Positions 1 to 9,131 of a stretch of DNA of 64,000 bases are shown piece after piece. Position 1 is the stretch's first letter. Every line of letters begins with the position of its first letter. Source of the DNA: VRUE01 sp963697805 (GTDB lineage Bacteria > Actinomycetota > Thermoleophilia > Solirubrobacterales > 70-9). Both the position numbers and the translations under genes were made by a program. Under the pieces are notes generated by a model. That model was given only the letters and a program-made list of their open reading frames with translations. It was not told where the DNA came from and searched no databases. The stretch covers positions 1 to 64,000 of the forward strand of contig CAVOPB010000003.1 in the NCBI GenBank assembly GCA_963697805.1, written 5' to 3'.

Positions 1-70
<70 letters not shown>

Positions 71-472
71 AGTTTGCGCCGAGCCGCTCCGAAGCGGCTC
101 CTGGCGTGTTGGTCAAGGGTAGAGATCGAGAGAGGAGACTCGCCGTGCTCTCGAGTCGGACGGCCTCGTCATTGGTACGGGGTGAATCCTCGCACCGATT
201 CGAGGGCATTTTCGCGGTACGTATTCGACCCGGACAGCGAAGTTCTCGAGCCACCTTCGTCCCTGATTTTCCGCATGACATGCCGGATTATCGCCGTCCG
301 ACGATCACTGGAAGTCGGCCTCTGGTTCATTTGAACGAACCTGTTTCTTGACAAACTGGTCCGCATCTGTTCAAATTGCCGCCGCCTTGGGAAAGCGTCC
401 GCTCCTCTTGAGGAATCGGCGTGTTCCTATAGGCAAGGAAAATGGGGTCCCGCAGATCAGGGCATCCAGGCC
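71..472. other. Non-coding region upstream of surface-protein operon 1
   Basis: About 400 bases with no convincing gene; the short open frames here lack start signals and protein-like composition. It holds the 10-mer GCGGTACGTA at 214-223, which recurs at 20882-20891 and, inverted, at 35892-35901. It also holds an 8-bp dyad (ATTTGAAC 329-336, GTTCAAAT 369-376) flanking the shared promoter module at 348-377, and an approximately 90-nt leader before the first gene. The leader has only a weak hairpin (TTCCT 424-428, AGGAA 436-440). Confidence 0.6.
348..377 (+). promoter_or_regulatory. Shared 30-bp promoter module, copy 1 (operon 1)
   Basis: TTGAC lies at module positions 1-5, GGT at 11-13, TGTTC at 21-25 and ATT at 28-30. 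This matches the modules at 20320, 20938 and 21818 without any gap. TTGACA fits a -35 box; a -10 of the form TCNNAT falls 17 nt later and puts transcription start near 384. The invariant GGT and TGTTC blocks go beyond ordinary promoter needs and may be a regulator site. It drives the six-gene secreted operon. Sequence match is direct; promoter function is inferred. Confidence 0.7.
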
Positions 473-2722
473 GTGGGGGCTTGGGTGGGCGGGTCGCCAA
501 GCAACAGGGAAGGGAAAGCACTTCGTGAAGCGCCCCGAGGGACGGGACCATCACGCCGGTCATCACCGGCAAGACCAGAGAAGCGCCGCTCGGTGCTGGC
601 CATCGCTTTCCTGCTCGTCCTTCTCGCGGGGATGATGGGCTCTACGGGAACGGGCCAGGCGGCTCTGATCCATGAATTCGACTCTTACTTCGGCGGTGGG
701 TCCCTGGCGACTCCCGAAGCCCTCGCCGTCGATCAGACGACGGGCGACCTCTATGTCCTCGAACGTGGCGACGGCTGCGTCTCCCGCTTCTACGGGGAAC
801 GCGGCGGGCCCGAAGCAATGGAACCTCACGACTTCACCGCCACCGGGACCAACCAGATCTGCGGCCTCCAGTTCCGTGAAAGCCCCTCGGCCGCCCAGGT
901 TGCGATCGACAACTCGGGAACCTCGACCGAGGGTGAGATCTACGTCAACTCGCCGCTTCGAAACGGGGTCGGGGCGACGCTCGGCTACGACCCCGAAGGC
1001 AATCTCGAGACCGAACTGCCTCCGCACGGCGAAGACTACATCTGCGGTGTCACCACGGACTCCGCCGGCGGCGTCCACGTCGCGCAGCACTACTCGGGGA
1101 TCTGGGACTACTCCCACGCCGACCCGGTGACCGACGCGAACTTCCTCGGCGGCGCCTATGAAGGCCCGATCTGCGGCATCGCCCGGGCCTCGAGCGGCCT
1201 TAAGTACAACGTCTTCGAGCCGAACGGGCCGGTGATCAAAGTCCCCCCGTCGACCGTCCTGCGGGACGCGACCTACGCGCTGACCCTCGATCCCTCCAGC
1301 GACGACCTCTACCTCTCCGAAGGCGGCATCGTGACCGCCCTCAGCGACGACGGGATCCTGTTTGATCAGTTCGGCTCCGGTGATTTCACCGAAGCGCGCG
1401 GGGTCGCCGTCGACGAGGTGAGCGGGACGGCCTACGTGTCGGACACCCCCAACGGCCAGATCGCGATCTTCAATGGCGAGCGCGCATATCGGGTCGAAGT
1501 CGAACCGACGGGGACGGGGCTGGGCGCGGTGACCGCCGCCACTCCCCCGGTCAAAGACTGCGGCGACAACGGGCAGTGCGCCGGCTACTACCTGCCATCG
1601 ACCGTCGTCCTCAAAGCGACGCCGCAGCCTCACTCGGAGGTCGACGGTTGGACCGGGTGCGACGATGTCAGCCCGGCCGGCGATGAATGCAGCGTTGAAG
1701 TCACCGCCGCCAACCGCAAGGTCTTCGCCAACTTCACCCGCCTCAAACAGACGGTCACCGCCACGACCAGCGGCACCGGAACCGGTTCGGTCAGCGACGC
1801 CAACGGGCTCGGCGCGATCCAGAGCTGCGGTGAGGCCGGCACCTGCGCCGGTCCCTATGACGAGGGCTCGGCGATCGACCTCGTCGCCACCCCGACCGGC
1901 CACTCCACGTTCACCGGCTGGTCGGGCGACTGCACCAACCAGTCGGGTCCCTGCCACGTGATCGTCGAAGACTCCCCATCGGTCACCGCCCACTTCACCG
2001 CCCAGCACGCGGTGAGCGTGAAAAAGGCCGGAACGGGCGCCGGCGGAGTAGTCAGCGAGCCGGGCGGACTCGACTGCGGAGCCGTCTGTGTCGGCTTCTT
2101 CACCGATGGCCAGCCGGTGACGCTGTCAGCGGTCCCCTCCGGCCACTCGACCTTCGTCGGTTGGTCGGGCGCGGGCTGCTCGGGCACCGACGTCTGTGAA
2201 GTCGAAGCCGGTGAAGCGACGACAACCGTCACCGCGAACTTCGCCCACGACGCAGCCGACGTCGTCACCGACCCCACCGTCACCTTCATCGGCCAGCACG
2301 TCGCGACGGTCCACGGGTCGGTCGACCCCAACGGGGCGGCGGTCACCGGGTGCGTGGTCGAATACGGCACCGGCCAGGGCTACGGGGCCGAGCAGCCCTG
2401 CGCGCCGAGCTCGGTCGGAAACGGCGACGCGCCGGTGGCGGTCGGAGTCGACCTCGCGGGCCTGCGGCCGGGAACGACCTACCACTTCCGCTTCACCGCG
2501 ACGAACCTTGGGGGGTCGGCCTCCGGGGCGGACCAGACGCTCCGCACCCTCGAGGACACCTGTGACACCAACGAGGCGCTCTGCCCGGTGCCGGTGATCA
2601 CCACCGAACCGAGCACCAAGAAGTGCGGCAAAGGGCAGGTCCGCAAGAAGGGCCGCTGCGTCCGGCGCAAGCGCCACGGTGGCAAGGCCCGAAATCATCG
2701 CGGCAATGGAGCGCGACGGTGA
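473..2722 (+). CDS. Secreted NHL-propeller protein with three InlB-type repeats and one FN3-like domain
   Basis: First gene of operon 1 (749 aa from a GTG start; GTG 485 is an alternative, and neither has a strong ribosome site). A hydrophobic signal segment (LAIAFLLVLLAG) ends near residue 62. Residues ~65-335 carry NHL-like beta-propeller units. Residues ~340-595 hold three Cys-containing repeats with the GW(S/T)G...AxFT signature of InlB-type bacterial repeats. One FN3-like unit (YGTGQGYG...TTYHFRFTATN) follows at ~600-690. The end is a basic tail with the C-x2-G-x5-G-x-C-V motif also found in the next protein. No sortase motif is visible. Likely exported and wall-associated; the ligand is unknown. 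Its stop overlaps the next start as GTGA. Confidence 0.8.
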   Translation: MGAWVGGSPSNREGKALREAPRGTGPSRRSSPARPEKRRSVLAIAFLLVLLAGMMGSTGTGQAALIHEFDSYFGGGSLATPEALAVDQTTGDLYVLERGDGCVSRFYGERGGPEAMEPHDFTATGTNQICGLQFRESPSAAQVAIDNSGTSTEGEIYVNSPLRNGVGATLGYDPEGNLETELPPHGEDYICGVTTDSAGGVHVAQHYSGIWDYSHADPVTDANFLGGAYEGPICGIARASSGLKYNVFEPNGPVIKVPPSTVLRDATYALTLDPSSDDLYLSEGGIVTALSDDGILFDQFGSGDFTEARGVAVDEVSGTAYVSDTPNGQIAIFNGERAYRVEVEPTGTGLGAVTAATPPVKDCGDNGQCAGYYLPSTVVLKATPQPHSEVDGWTGCDDVSPAGDECSVEVTAANRKVFANFTRLKQTVTATTSGTGTGSVSDANGLGAIQSCGEAGTCAGPYDEGSAIDLVATPTGHSTFTGWSGDCTNQSGPCHVIVEDSPSVTAHFTAQHAVSVKKAGTGAGGVVSEPGGLDCGAVCVGFFTDGQPVTLSAVPSGHSTFVGWSGAGCSGTDVCEVEAGEATTTVTANFAHDAADVVTDPTVTFIGQHVATVHGSVDPNGAAVTGCVVEYGTGQGYGAEQPCAPSSVGNGDAPVAVGVDLAGLRPGTTYHFRFTATNLGGSASGADQTLRTLEDTCDTNEALCPVPVITTEPSTKKCGKGQVRKKGRCVRRKRHGGKARNHRGNGARR

Positions 2723-5034
2723 GAGCGCGAGCCATCCTCCCGATCCTCGCCGGCCTGGCGGCGACGGCAGTCCTCGGCGGGCCCGGCGCCGGCACGGCGG
2801 GCGCCGCCTTCACGACACCGGAATACGAAGCGACCTTCAACGACGGCGGCGTGATCGGGCAGGCGGTCCACGTGGCGGTGGACGAAGCGACGCACGACGT
2901 CTACGTCGCCGACCAAGCCAACCGCCGGATCGAGAAGTTCGACTCTGACGGGAACTTCCTCTTCATGTTCGGGGACGGTGTGAACGAAACCACCGGCGGC
3001 AATAAGTGCCCGGTGAGCCCCAGCGATTCCTGCGGCGCCGGTCAGCAGTCCTCGCCGACCTTCCCGGATTTCACCAACCCCTCTGCGATCTCCGTCGACA
3101 ACTCCGGCAGTCCCTCCAAGGGCGACGTCTACGTCGCCGAAGGAATCGGCAACGAAGGGCCTGGGGTCGTCTCGAAGTTCGACAGCGCCGGCCAGCTCAT
3201 CCCAGCCTGGGGCACAGCGGGGACGATGGCCGTCCCGTACCTCAACAAGATGACCGTCAGCCCCTTCACCGGCGATGTCTGGATTCTCGATGGCTACGGG
3301 ACCACGGTGTTCTCGTCGAGAGTGTCGGCCTACGACTACGCCGGCAACCGCCGCTTCATCCACGAATCGTGGATCGAAAACGGTGGCGACGGCGATTTCG
3401 CGGTCGACTCAGGCGACCGCTTCTGGACAACCGACAAGAATCGAGTTCCGCTCATCGCCGACGCGGCGCAATTCGACGTCACCCACAATCACGCGCTCGG
3501 AGCGATCCATCCCGCGCCGGCGCAGGGTTGGGCGACGAACCCGGCCAACAGCGACGTTCTCACGGTCCTCAACGACGAAGCGGTCTATGTGTTCGAACGG
3601 TCCTGCGAACCGACGAAGGGGGTCTGCGCGGAGAAGGAAAGCTTCGGGGCGGGCCAGCTTCCCTCGCCGAAGGCGCTCGCCGTCGACAGCACCGACTACT
3701 CGGTCTACGTCGCCGTCGAAGGCGGGATCGCGGCCTTCCGCTCGAAACCGATCCCCGACATCACACCCAAACCGGCCTCCGTGGGCCAGAACGACGCGGT
3801 CCTCACCGCGCACCTCGATCCGATCGGCGCCGGCAACATAACCGGCTGCGAAGTCGAATACGGGCCGACCAATTCCTACGGCTCGACGGCAGCCTGTGAC
3901 CAGTCGCTGCCGCTGACCCAGGCCGGCGACGCGACCGTCCACCTGGCGGGCCTCGAAACGGAGACCCCCTACCACTACCGGTTCCGGGCGGCCAACGGCA
4001 ACGGCACCACCAACGGTCCCGATCGCACCTTCACCCCCCATTGGGTGCCAGGGCTCGAAACCGGCGATGCGACGGACATCGGGCCGGGAGCGGCGACCAT
4101 CCACGGAGAACTGAATCCCTCCGGCGAATCGACCCACTACTACTTCGAATGGGGCGAGACGAAATCCTACGGGAGCAAGACGCCTGCGCCGCCGGGTGCC
4201 GTGACGTCGGCGGGGGCACTGACCCAGGTCGAAGCGAGCCTCGCCGGGGAGCTCACCTCCTCGACGACCTACCACTACCGCCTGGTGGCCGTGAACTCCC
4301 TCGGGACCAGCTTCGGGTCGGATCGCGAATTCACCACCAGCCTCGCCGATCCCCCGCAGATCCGGAACGTCGTCGCGACGCCGACCGGCCTCAGCACAGC
4401 GGTCCTCAACGCCGAGCTGAATCCCGGATTCGGCGATGTCGCCTACCGGTTCCAGTACGGGCTGGGTAACTCATACGGGAGCAACACCGTGATCACCGGC
4501 CCGATCGCCGACGACGGCACCTTCCATTCAATCTCCGTCGCCATTTCGGGGCTCGAGCCGGGAACCGCCTACCACTTCCGCGTCATCGCGTTCAATTTCG
4601 TCAGCCATGTGGCCAGCCCGGACCTGGTCTTCACGACGCCCGACGTGCCGACGATCGGCGACTCCACGGCAACGGTGATCGATGCCCATAGCGTTCGCCT
4701 CTCGGCGGCGGCGGGCTCGCCGGGTACGACGACGTCGATCCACTTCGAGTACGGGACGAGCGCCGGCTACGGTGCGCAATCGGCGAGCGCACCGGTCGGC
4801 CCCGACGGGCTCGGCTCGGTGGTCGTGACCGGCCTCAGCCCATCGACGGCCTACCACTTCCGCGCCGTCGCGACAAACGAGTTCGGCCAGGCGGTCGGCA
4901 GCGATCGGGCGTTCACGACCGGCGCCGAGCCAAGCACAAAGGCCCCCCGGCCCAAGGCCTGCAAGCGGGGCTTCGTCCGGCGCAAGGGCAAGTGCGTGAA
5001 GAAGCGCAACCACAGGCACGGGAAGAGGCGATGA
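2719..5034 (+). CDS. Secreted NHL-propeller protein with four FN3-like repeats and a basic Cys tail
   Basis: 771 aa from GTG 2719, chosen because it overlaps the upstream stop by 4 nt (GTGA), has GGAG 7 nt upstream, and places a signal peptide at residues 5-32. Residues ~35-340 are NHL-like propeller (SDGNFLFMFG, GDVYVAEGIGN). Four FN3-like units follow at about 347-439, 440-541, 541-641 and 641-735, each with the (E/Q)YG...YG...TxYH(F/Y)R pattern. The C-terminus is strongly basic with the pair CKRGFVRRKGKC. It lacks the PD40-like half of the larger neighbours. It is the second gene of operon 1 and, like the first, has no counterpart in operon 2. Probably an extracellular binding protein; function unknown. 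Confidence 0.82.
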   Translation: MRARAILPILAGLAATAVLGGPGAGTAGAAFTTPEYEATFNDGGVIGQAVHVAVDEATHDVYVADQANRRIEKFDSDGNFLFMFGDGVNETTGGNKCPVSPSDSCGAGQQSSPTFPDFTNPSAISVDNSGSPSKGDVYVAEGIGNEGPGVVSKFDSAGQLIPAWGTAGTMAVPYLNKMTVSPFTGDVWILDGYGTTVFSSRVSAYDYAGNRRFIHESWIENGGDGDFAVDSGDRFWTTDKNRVPLIADAAQFDVTHNHALGAIHPAPAQGWATNPANSDVLTVLNDEAVYVFERSCEPTKGVCAEKESFGAGQLPSPKALAVDSTDYSVYVAVEGGIAAFRSKPIPDITPKPASVGQNDAVLTAHLDPIGAGNITGCEVEYGPTNSYGSTAACDQSLPLTQAGDATVHLAGLETETPYHYRFRAANGNGTTNGPDRTFTPHWVPGLETGDATDIGPGAATIHGELNPSGESTHYYFEWGETKSYGSKTPAPPGAVTSAGALTQVEASLAGELTSSTTYHYRLVAVNSLGTSFGSDREFTTSLADPPQIRNVVATPTGLSTAVLNAELNPGFGDVAYRFQYGLGNSYGSNTVITGPIADDGTFHSISVAISGLEPGTAYHFRVIAFNFVSHVASPDLVFTTPDVPTIGDSTATVIDAHSVRLSAAAGSPGTTTSIHFEYGTSAGYGAQSASAPVGPDGLGSVVVTGLSPSTAYHFRAVATNEFGQAVGSDRAFTTGAEPSTKAPRPKACKRGFVRRKGKCVKKRNHRHGKRR

Positions 5035-8000
5035 TGAGACTCAGGAGAGCGACTCTCGGCGCAGTGGGGCTGGTTCTGCTGATCGCCCTGCCCGCGGTGA
5101 TGCCGGCTGCCGCCGGCGCCGAAACCACGCACAAATTCCTGAAGAGCATCTCGCTCCCGGTGAACGGCGCCCGACTGATGGGTGTCGACTCGCAGGGCAA
5201 CGTCATCCTGCTCGCCGAAGGGGCGGTGCGGAAGTTCAGCCCGGCCGGCGAACCGGTGAACTTCTCGGCCCTGGGGACCAACGTCATCGACGGCGCCGGC
5301 GACGACGACGAAACCCCCTGGAACAGCCTCGGCCCGGCGTCGGTCGCCGCCATGAACCCCGCAAAGACGGGCCCGACCGCGGGCTACATGTACGTCGCGG
5401 CGGTCAAGGAAGTGGAACCTGGGATCAATCACGCCCAGATCGTCGCCTTCGACGCGACCGGCGCCTACCGGGGCCAGGTCGACACCACCCAGCCGACTCC
5501 GTACCAGAGCGCTGAAGGCGTCCCCACCTTCCTCTCCGTCTCGCCGAGCGGCAGCAGCATCATCGTCACCTACAACGAACAGACCGTCGGCGACCAGTAT
5601 CACGCCGACAAATACCAGGCCGTCGACGCGAATCCGGCGCACGACCCGTTCATCGGCCAGATTCGGAAGGGCACCTACTTCGGGAACAAACTCGCCACCG
5701 GGGGCTTCGGTCTCGGCGCGGTCGCCGATGACGAAGTCGTCTACGTCGGCCGCGGCAATTTCTACGGCCCGGGTGAATACCACCCGATCTGGGAGCTCTA
5801 CGACGCCGCGTCATTCACGGGGCCGCCCGGCGACTCTCCTCCGGTTGACCTCGATCCGAACAAATGCGAATGCGACACGTCGGGACCGTGGACCCTCGGC
5901 GGCCGCCATGAAGACGGCTACGGTTATGTCGAATCGGCCTCGATCAATCCGGCGGACCACAACGCCTTCCTCCTCGACGGCGGAAGGGGAATGATCGAAG
6001 AGTGGGCGAGTCCCACCGAAAGAGTCGGTCCCGCGTTCGGGAGCCCGGAAACGATCGGCTTCGCGGGCGGGCAGATGGTCTTCGACACCTCCGGCATCCC
6101 GAGCACGAACGGACGGATCTACGTCAGCCGGGGCAACTCCCTGGCGGTATTCACCCCGCCCGTGCCGATCCCCAACATCGAAGACGTGCAGGCATCTGTC
6201 GGGCACGACGACGCGACGATCTCGGCGACGATCGATCTCGACCACGGTCCGAAAGTGTTCGAATGCCGCGTGGAATATGGCGAAGAGCCATACGAACCCC
6301 CCTTCCAGTACACACAGTTCAGGCCATGTGAACCGCCGGCGCCCTTCGAAAACGAATCGACGGCGATCAGCACCACGTTGACCGGGCTGCAGACGGAGGT
6401 CAGCTACCGGGCGCGGGTTGTGGTCAAAACGAACAACGGCGTGAACCGAAGCGCAGCGGTGAAAATCCGCCCGGCCGCCGTCCTCGACGTCAAGACCGAA
6501 CCGGCGACAGGCGTGACCCGCACGACGGCGCTGCTGAACGGCTCGCTTGACCCCGACGGCATCGAAACGACCTACTGGTTCGAATACGGGATCGACACCA
6601 ACTACCGGCAGCGGACGGCGGAAACCTCGGCCGGCTCCGGTTCCGGAAGCGTCTCGGCGGACCCGGCCGAAATCGCCAACCTCCAGCCGGGCCGGCGGTA
6701 CCACTTCCGCCTCGCCGCGAACAACTCGATGGGGACGACCATGGGCCCGGACCAGACGTTCGTCGCAGCGTCCCCCCCCACGATCTCGGGGGTGCGTCCG
6801 TCGGATGTGGGCGAAACGGGGGCAACACTGAGTGCCCGCATCGACCCCGTGGGCTTCCCTACGACCTACCGGTTCGAATACGGGCCGTCGACGAGCTACG
6901 GCCAGGTGAGCCCCCCGGGCGGGGCGAGCGTAGGCGAAGGCCACGGACCGGTGCCGGTCACCCAGCACCTGACGGGCCTCCAGCCCGGTGTCACCTACCA
7001 CTTCCGGGTCGTCGCGACCAATGAATGGGGTACCGAAGTGACAGACGACTCGACATTCAACTTCTTCCCGCAGGACTGTCCCAACGCGTACGCGCGCCAG
7101 CTGACCCGCGCGGCCTACCTGCCCGATTGTCGCGCGTACGAGCTCGTCAGCCCCGGCAACGCCAGCGCGATCGAGCTCTATCCCGGGGACGTCACCGAAG
7201 ACCTCTTCTTCTACACCATCGGGGCGAACTTCATCCCCCACTACAAGACCGAAGCCCTGAATGTCGGCACGGCGAGAAATCCATCCCGATTCTCCTTCTC
7301 GGGTCTGAGCGGGGGCCTGCCGGGGACCAATCCTCCGAACTCCCTTCTTGACACCTACACCTCGACCCGCACCACGAGCGGGTGGGTGACGCGGTACTGG
7401 GGACTGCGCGGCAGTGAAGTGCTCGTCGCGAGCGGGTCCAAGTGCGACCTCGAGATGAAGGTCTGCATCGACTACAAAACGAGGGGCGTGCTCGGAGCCA
7501 CGGAAGAGGATCTCGAAGGCGTGTCACGCGCGCCCTACGTCTGGGACTCGGAAGGCAACAGCCTCGGCCGCTGGCCGACGAACTTCAACGTCGTCAAAGA
7601 CGCCGCGAAGTACATCGGCGACGACCGTCCGTCGCCCGACTTCTCGCACTATGTCTTCTCCTCCGTGAACATCCCCTTCACGGTGGAAGGTCGAACCGGG
7701 GCACCGGGCTCGGCCTATGACAACGAGATCGACGACGCGACGGTCACGAAGGTGTCACTGCTGTCGAACGGCGATGACATACAGGAGGGCACCGGAGGCA
7801 GTGGCGAAACCGAAGAATACGTGAAAATTCCGGCCGTCTCCACCGACGGAAGTCACATTCTGATGACCACCGAAAACAACGGTGGCGTCAACCTATACAT
7901 GCGCGTCGATGACGCCGTCACCTACGAAATCGCCGCCGGGAAACGCGCGATTCGTCTGATCGGGATGACGAGTGACGGCTCCAAGGTCGTCTTCTCCTCC

Positions 8001-9131
8001 CCTGATCACGTCACGTCCGACGACACGGACTACCCATTCAGCAACGACATCTACGTCTGGGAAGAGCAGACCGGCGAAATCACCCGGGTCTCACAGGGCA
8101 ACGGGGCCGGCGACTCGAACTCCTGTGCGCCACCGGAAGGTATCGGCCCGCTCTGCTCCGCGGTGCCGCTGAAAACCAAGAGGCTCGACAGCGACGACCG
8201 GATCGCGTCCCAGAGCGGCGATGTCTACTTCTACTCGCCCGAGCAGCTCGATCCCGACAGTCCCGGTGTCTTCAACGAGAAGAACCTCTACGTCTACCGG
8301 CACGGCTCCGTCAAATACGTCGCCACCCTTGATGCAAACACGGCCATCGACCGCATCCAGATCTCTCCGGATGGAAGCCACGCCGCGTTCCTAACCGCGG
8401 CACGCCTGACCAGCTACGACAACCAGGGCTGGCGCGAGATGTACGTCTACAACCCCGAAACCGGCGTGATCCGGTGTGCCTCCTGCATCCCGACCGGGGA
8501 ACCGCCGAGTGTGATGCGGCCGCCGGAGGAAACCGGGCTCGCGCAGTTCCCGTTCGACCCGGAACGCGGCGAACCCCGCAAGGACGTGCTGGCCAGTCAG
8601 AGCGGTCGCTTCATGTCCGATGACGGGCGGGTCGCATTCGCGACCTCGGATTCCCTCGTCGAAGGCGACACGAACGGGCTCGTCGACGTCTACGAGTTCG
8701 TCGGAGGGCGACCGCAGCTGATCAGCAGCGGCACCGCTCAGGCCGACCTGCTGCCGGGGAACCACTTCTACCCCGGGGAGTACACCGGCGTCGAGTCGAT
8801 CAGCCACGACGGGGTGGACATCTTCTTCTCCACGTACGACACCCTGGCCCCCGACGAAGACTTCAACGGCCAATTCACGAAGTTCTACGACGCGCGCACG
8901 AACGGCGGCTTCACGCCGCCGCAGGCCCATCTGCCGTGCGTCGCCGCCGACGAGTGCCACGGCGACGAAAACCTGGCGCCCGGAACCTCGCCGATCAGGA
9001 CCACCGCCCCCCTCGGCTCGAGCACCGAAGCAAGGCAGAAGGGCGCAAAGCACAAGAAGCATCACAAGAAACGGTCGAAGGCGCGCCACAAGCGGCGCCG
9101 CCCCGCCGGAGGGAGCCGGGCCCATGGCTGA
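5034..9131 (+). CDS. Large secreted NHL/FN3/PD40-type surface protein (cassette 1, position 1)
   Basis: 1365 aa. ATG 5034 sits 5 nt after GAGG; ATG 5031 (ATGA overlap) is also possible. Signal peptide to about residue 29, NHL-like propeller to ~370, three FN3-like units ~376-677, then CPNA (682) and LPDCRAYELVSP (696-707). After that comes a long region of PD40/TolB-like propeller strands with repeated DG(S/R)xxxF motifs to ~1285. Cysteines are conserved with the paralogues at 1148/1151 (CASC) and 1302/1308 (C-x5-CHG). The last ~35 residues are Lys/Arg/His-rich. The closest paralogue in the window is the protein at 21931, which also starts its cassette. The stop overlaps the next gene by 8 nt. 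Exported by Sec is likely; role unknown. Confidence 0.82.
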   Translation: MRLRRATLGAVGLVLLIALPAVMPAAAGAETTHKFLKSISLPVNGARLMGVDSQGNVILLAEGAVRKFSPAGEPVNFSALGTNVIDGAGDDDETPWNSLGPASVAAMNPAKTGPTAGYMYVAAVKEVEPGINHAQIVAFDATGAYRGQVDTTQPTPYQSAEGVPTFLSVSPSGSSIIVTYNEQTVGDQYHADKYQAVDANPAHDPFIGQIRKGTYFGNKLATGGFGLGAVADDEVVYVGRGNFYGPGEYHPIWELYDAASFTGPPGDSPPVDLDPNKCECDTSGPWTLGGRHEDGYGYVESASINPADHNAFLLDGGRGMIEEWASPTERVGPAFGSPETIGFAGGQMVFDTSGIPSTNGRIYVSRGNSLAVFTPPVPIPNIEDVQASVGHDDATISATIDLDHGPKVFECRVEYGEEPYEPPFQYTQFRPCEPPAPFENESTAISTTLTGLQTEVSYRARVVVKTNNGVNRSAAVKIRPAAVLDVKTEPATGVTRTTALLNGSLDPDGIETTYWFEYGIDTNYRQRTAETSAGSGSGSVSADPAEIANLQPGRRYHFRLAANNSMGTTMGPDQTFVAASPPTISGVRPSDVGETGATLSARIDPVGFPTTYRFEYGPSTSYGQVSPPGGASVGEGHGPVPVTQHLTGLQPGVTYHFRVVATNEWGTEVTDDSTFNFFPQDCPNAYARQLTRAAYLPDCRAYELVSPGNASAIELYPGDVTEDLFFYTIGANFIPHYKTEALNVGTARNPSRFSFSGLSGGLPGTNPPNSLLDTYTSTRTTSGWVTRYWGLRGSEVLVASGSKCDLEMKVCIDYKTRGVLGATEEDLEGVSRAPYVWDSEGNSLGRWPTNFNVVKDAAKYIGDDRPSPDFSHYVFSSVNIPFTVEGRTGAPGSAYDNEIDDATVTKVSLLSNGDDIQEGTGGSGETEEYVKIPAVSTDGSHILMTTENNGGVNLYMRVDDAVTYEIAAGKRAIRLIGMTSDGSKVVFSSPDHVTSDDTDYPFSNDIYVWEEQTGEITRVSQGNGAGDSNSCAPPEGIGPLCSAVPLKTKRLDSDDRIASQSGDVYFYSPEQLDPDSPGVFNEKNLYVYRHGSVKYVATLDANTAIDRIQISPDGSHAAFLTAARLTSYDNQGWREMYVYNPETGVIRCASCIPTGEPPSVMRPPEETGLAQFPFDPERGEPRKDVLASQSGRFMSDDGRVAFATSDSLVEGDTNGLVDVYEFVGGRPQLISSGTAQADLLPGNHFYPGEYTGVESISHDGVDIFFSTYDTLAPDEDFNGQFTKFYDARTNGGFTPPQAHLPCVAADECHGDENLAPGTSPIRTTAPLGSSTEARQKGAKHKKHHKKRSKARHKRRRPAGGSRAHG

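Noticed and set aside
384..472. Riboswitch in the operon 1 leader
   Set aside because: Only a 5-bp hairpin was found and no known aptamer core could be recognised.
563..2008. Long antisense open frames under the secreted-protein genes (for example 481 codons here, 612 codons at 26681-28519)
   Set aside because: High-GC coding DNA leaves the opposite strand open; products are Arg/Gly/Asp-rich with no domains, while the plus strand encodes clear NHL, FN3 and family motifs.
8937..8960. C-x5-CH as a c-type heme site in the PD40 proteins
   Set aside because: Standard attachment needs C-x2-CH (rarely x3, x4 or longer special cases); no axial-ligand context is seen, so a disulfide is preferred.
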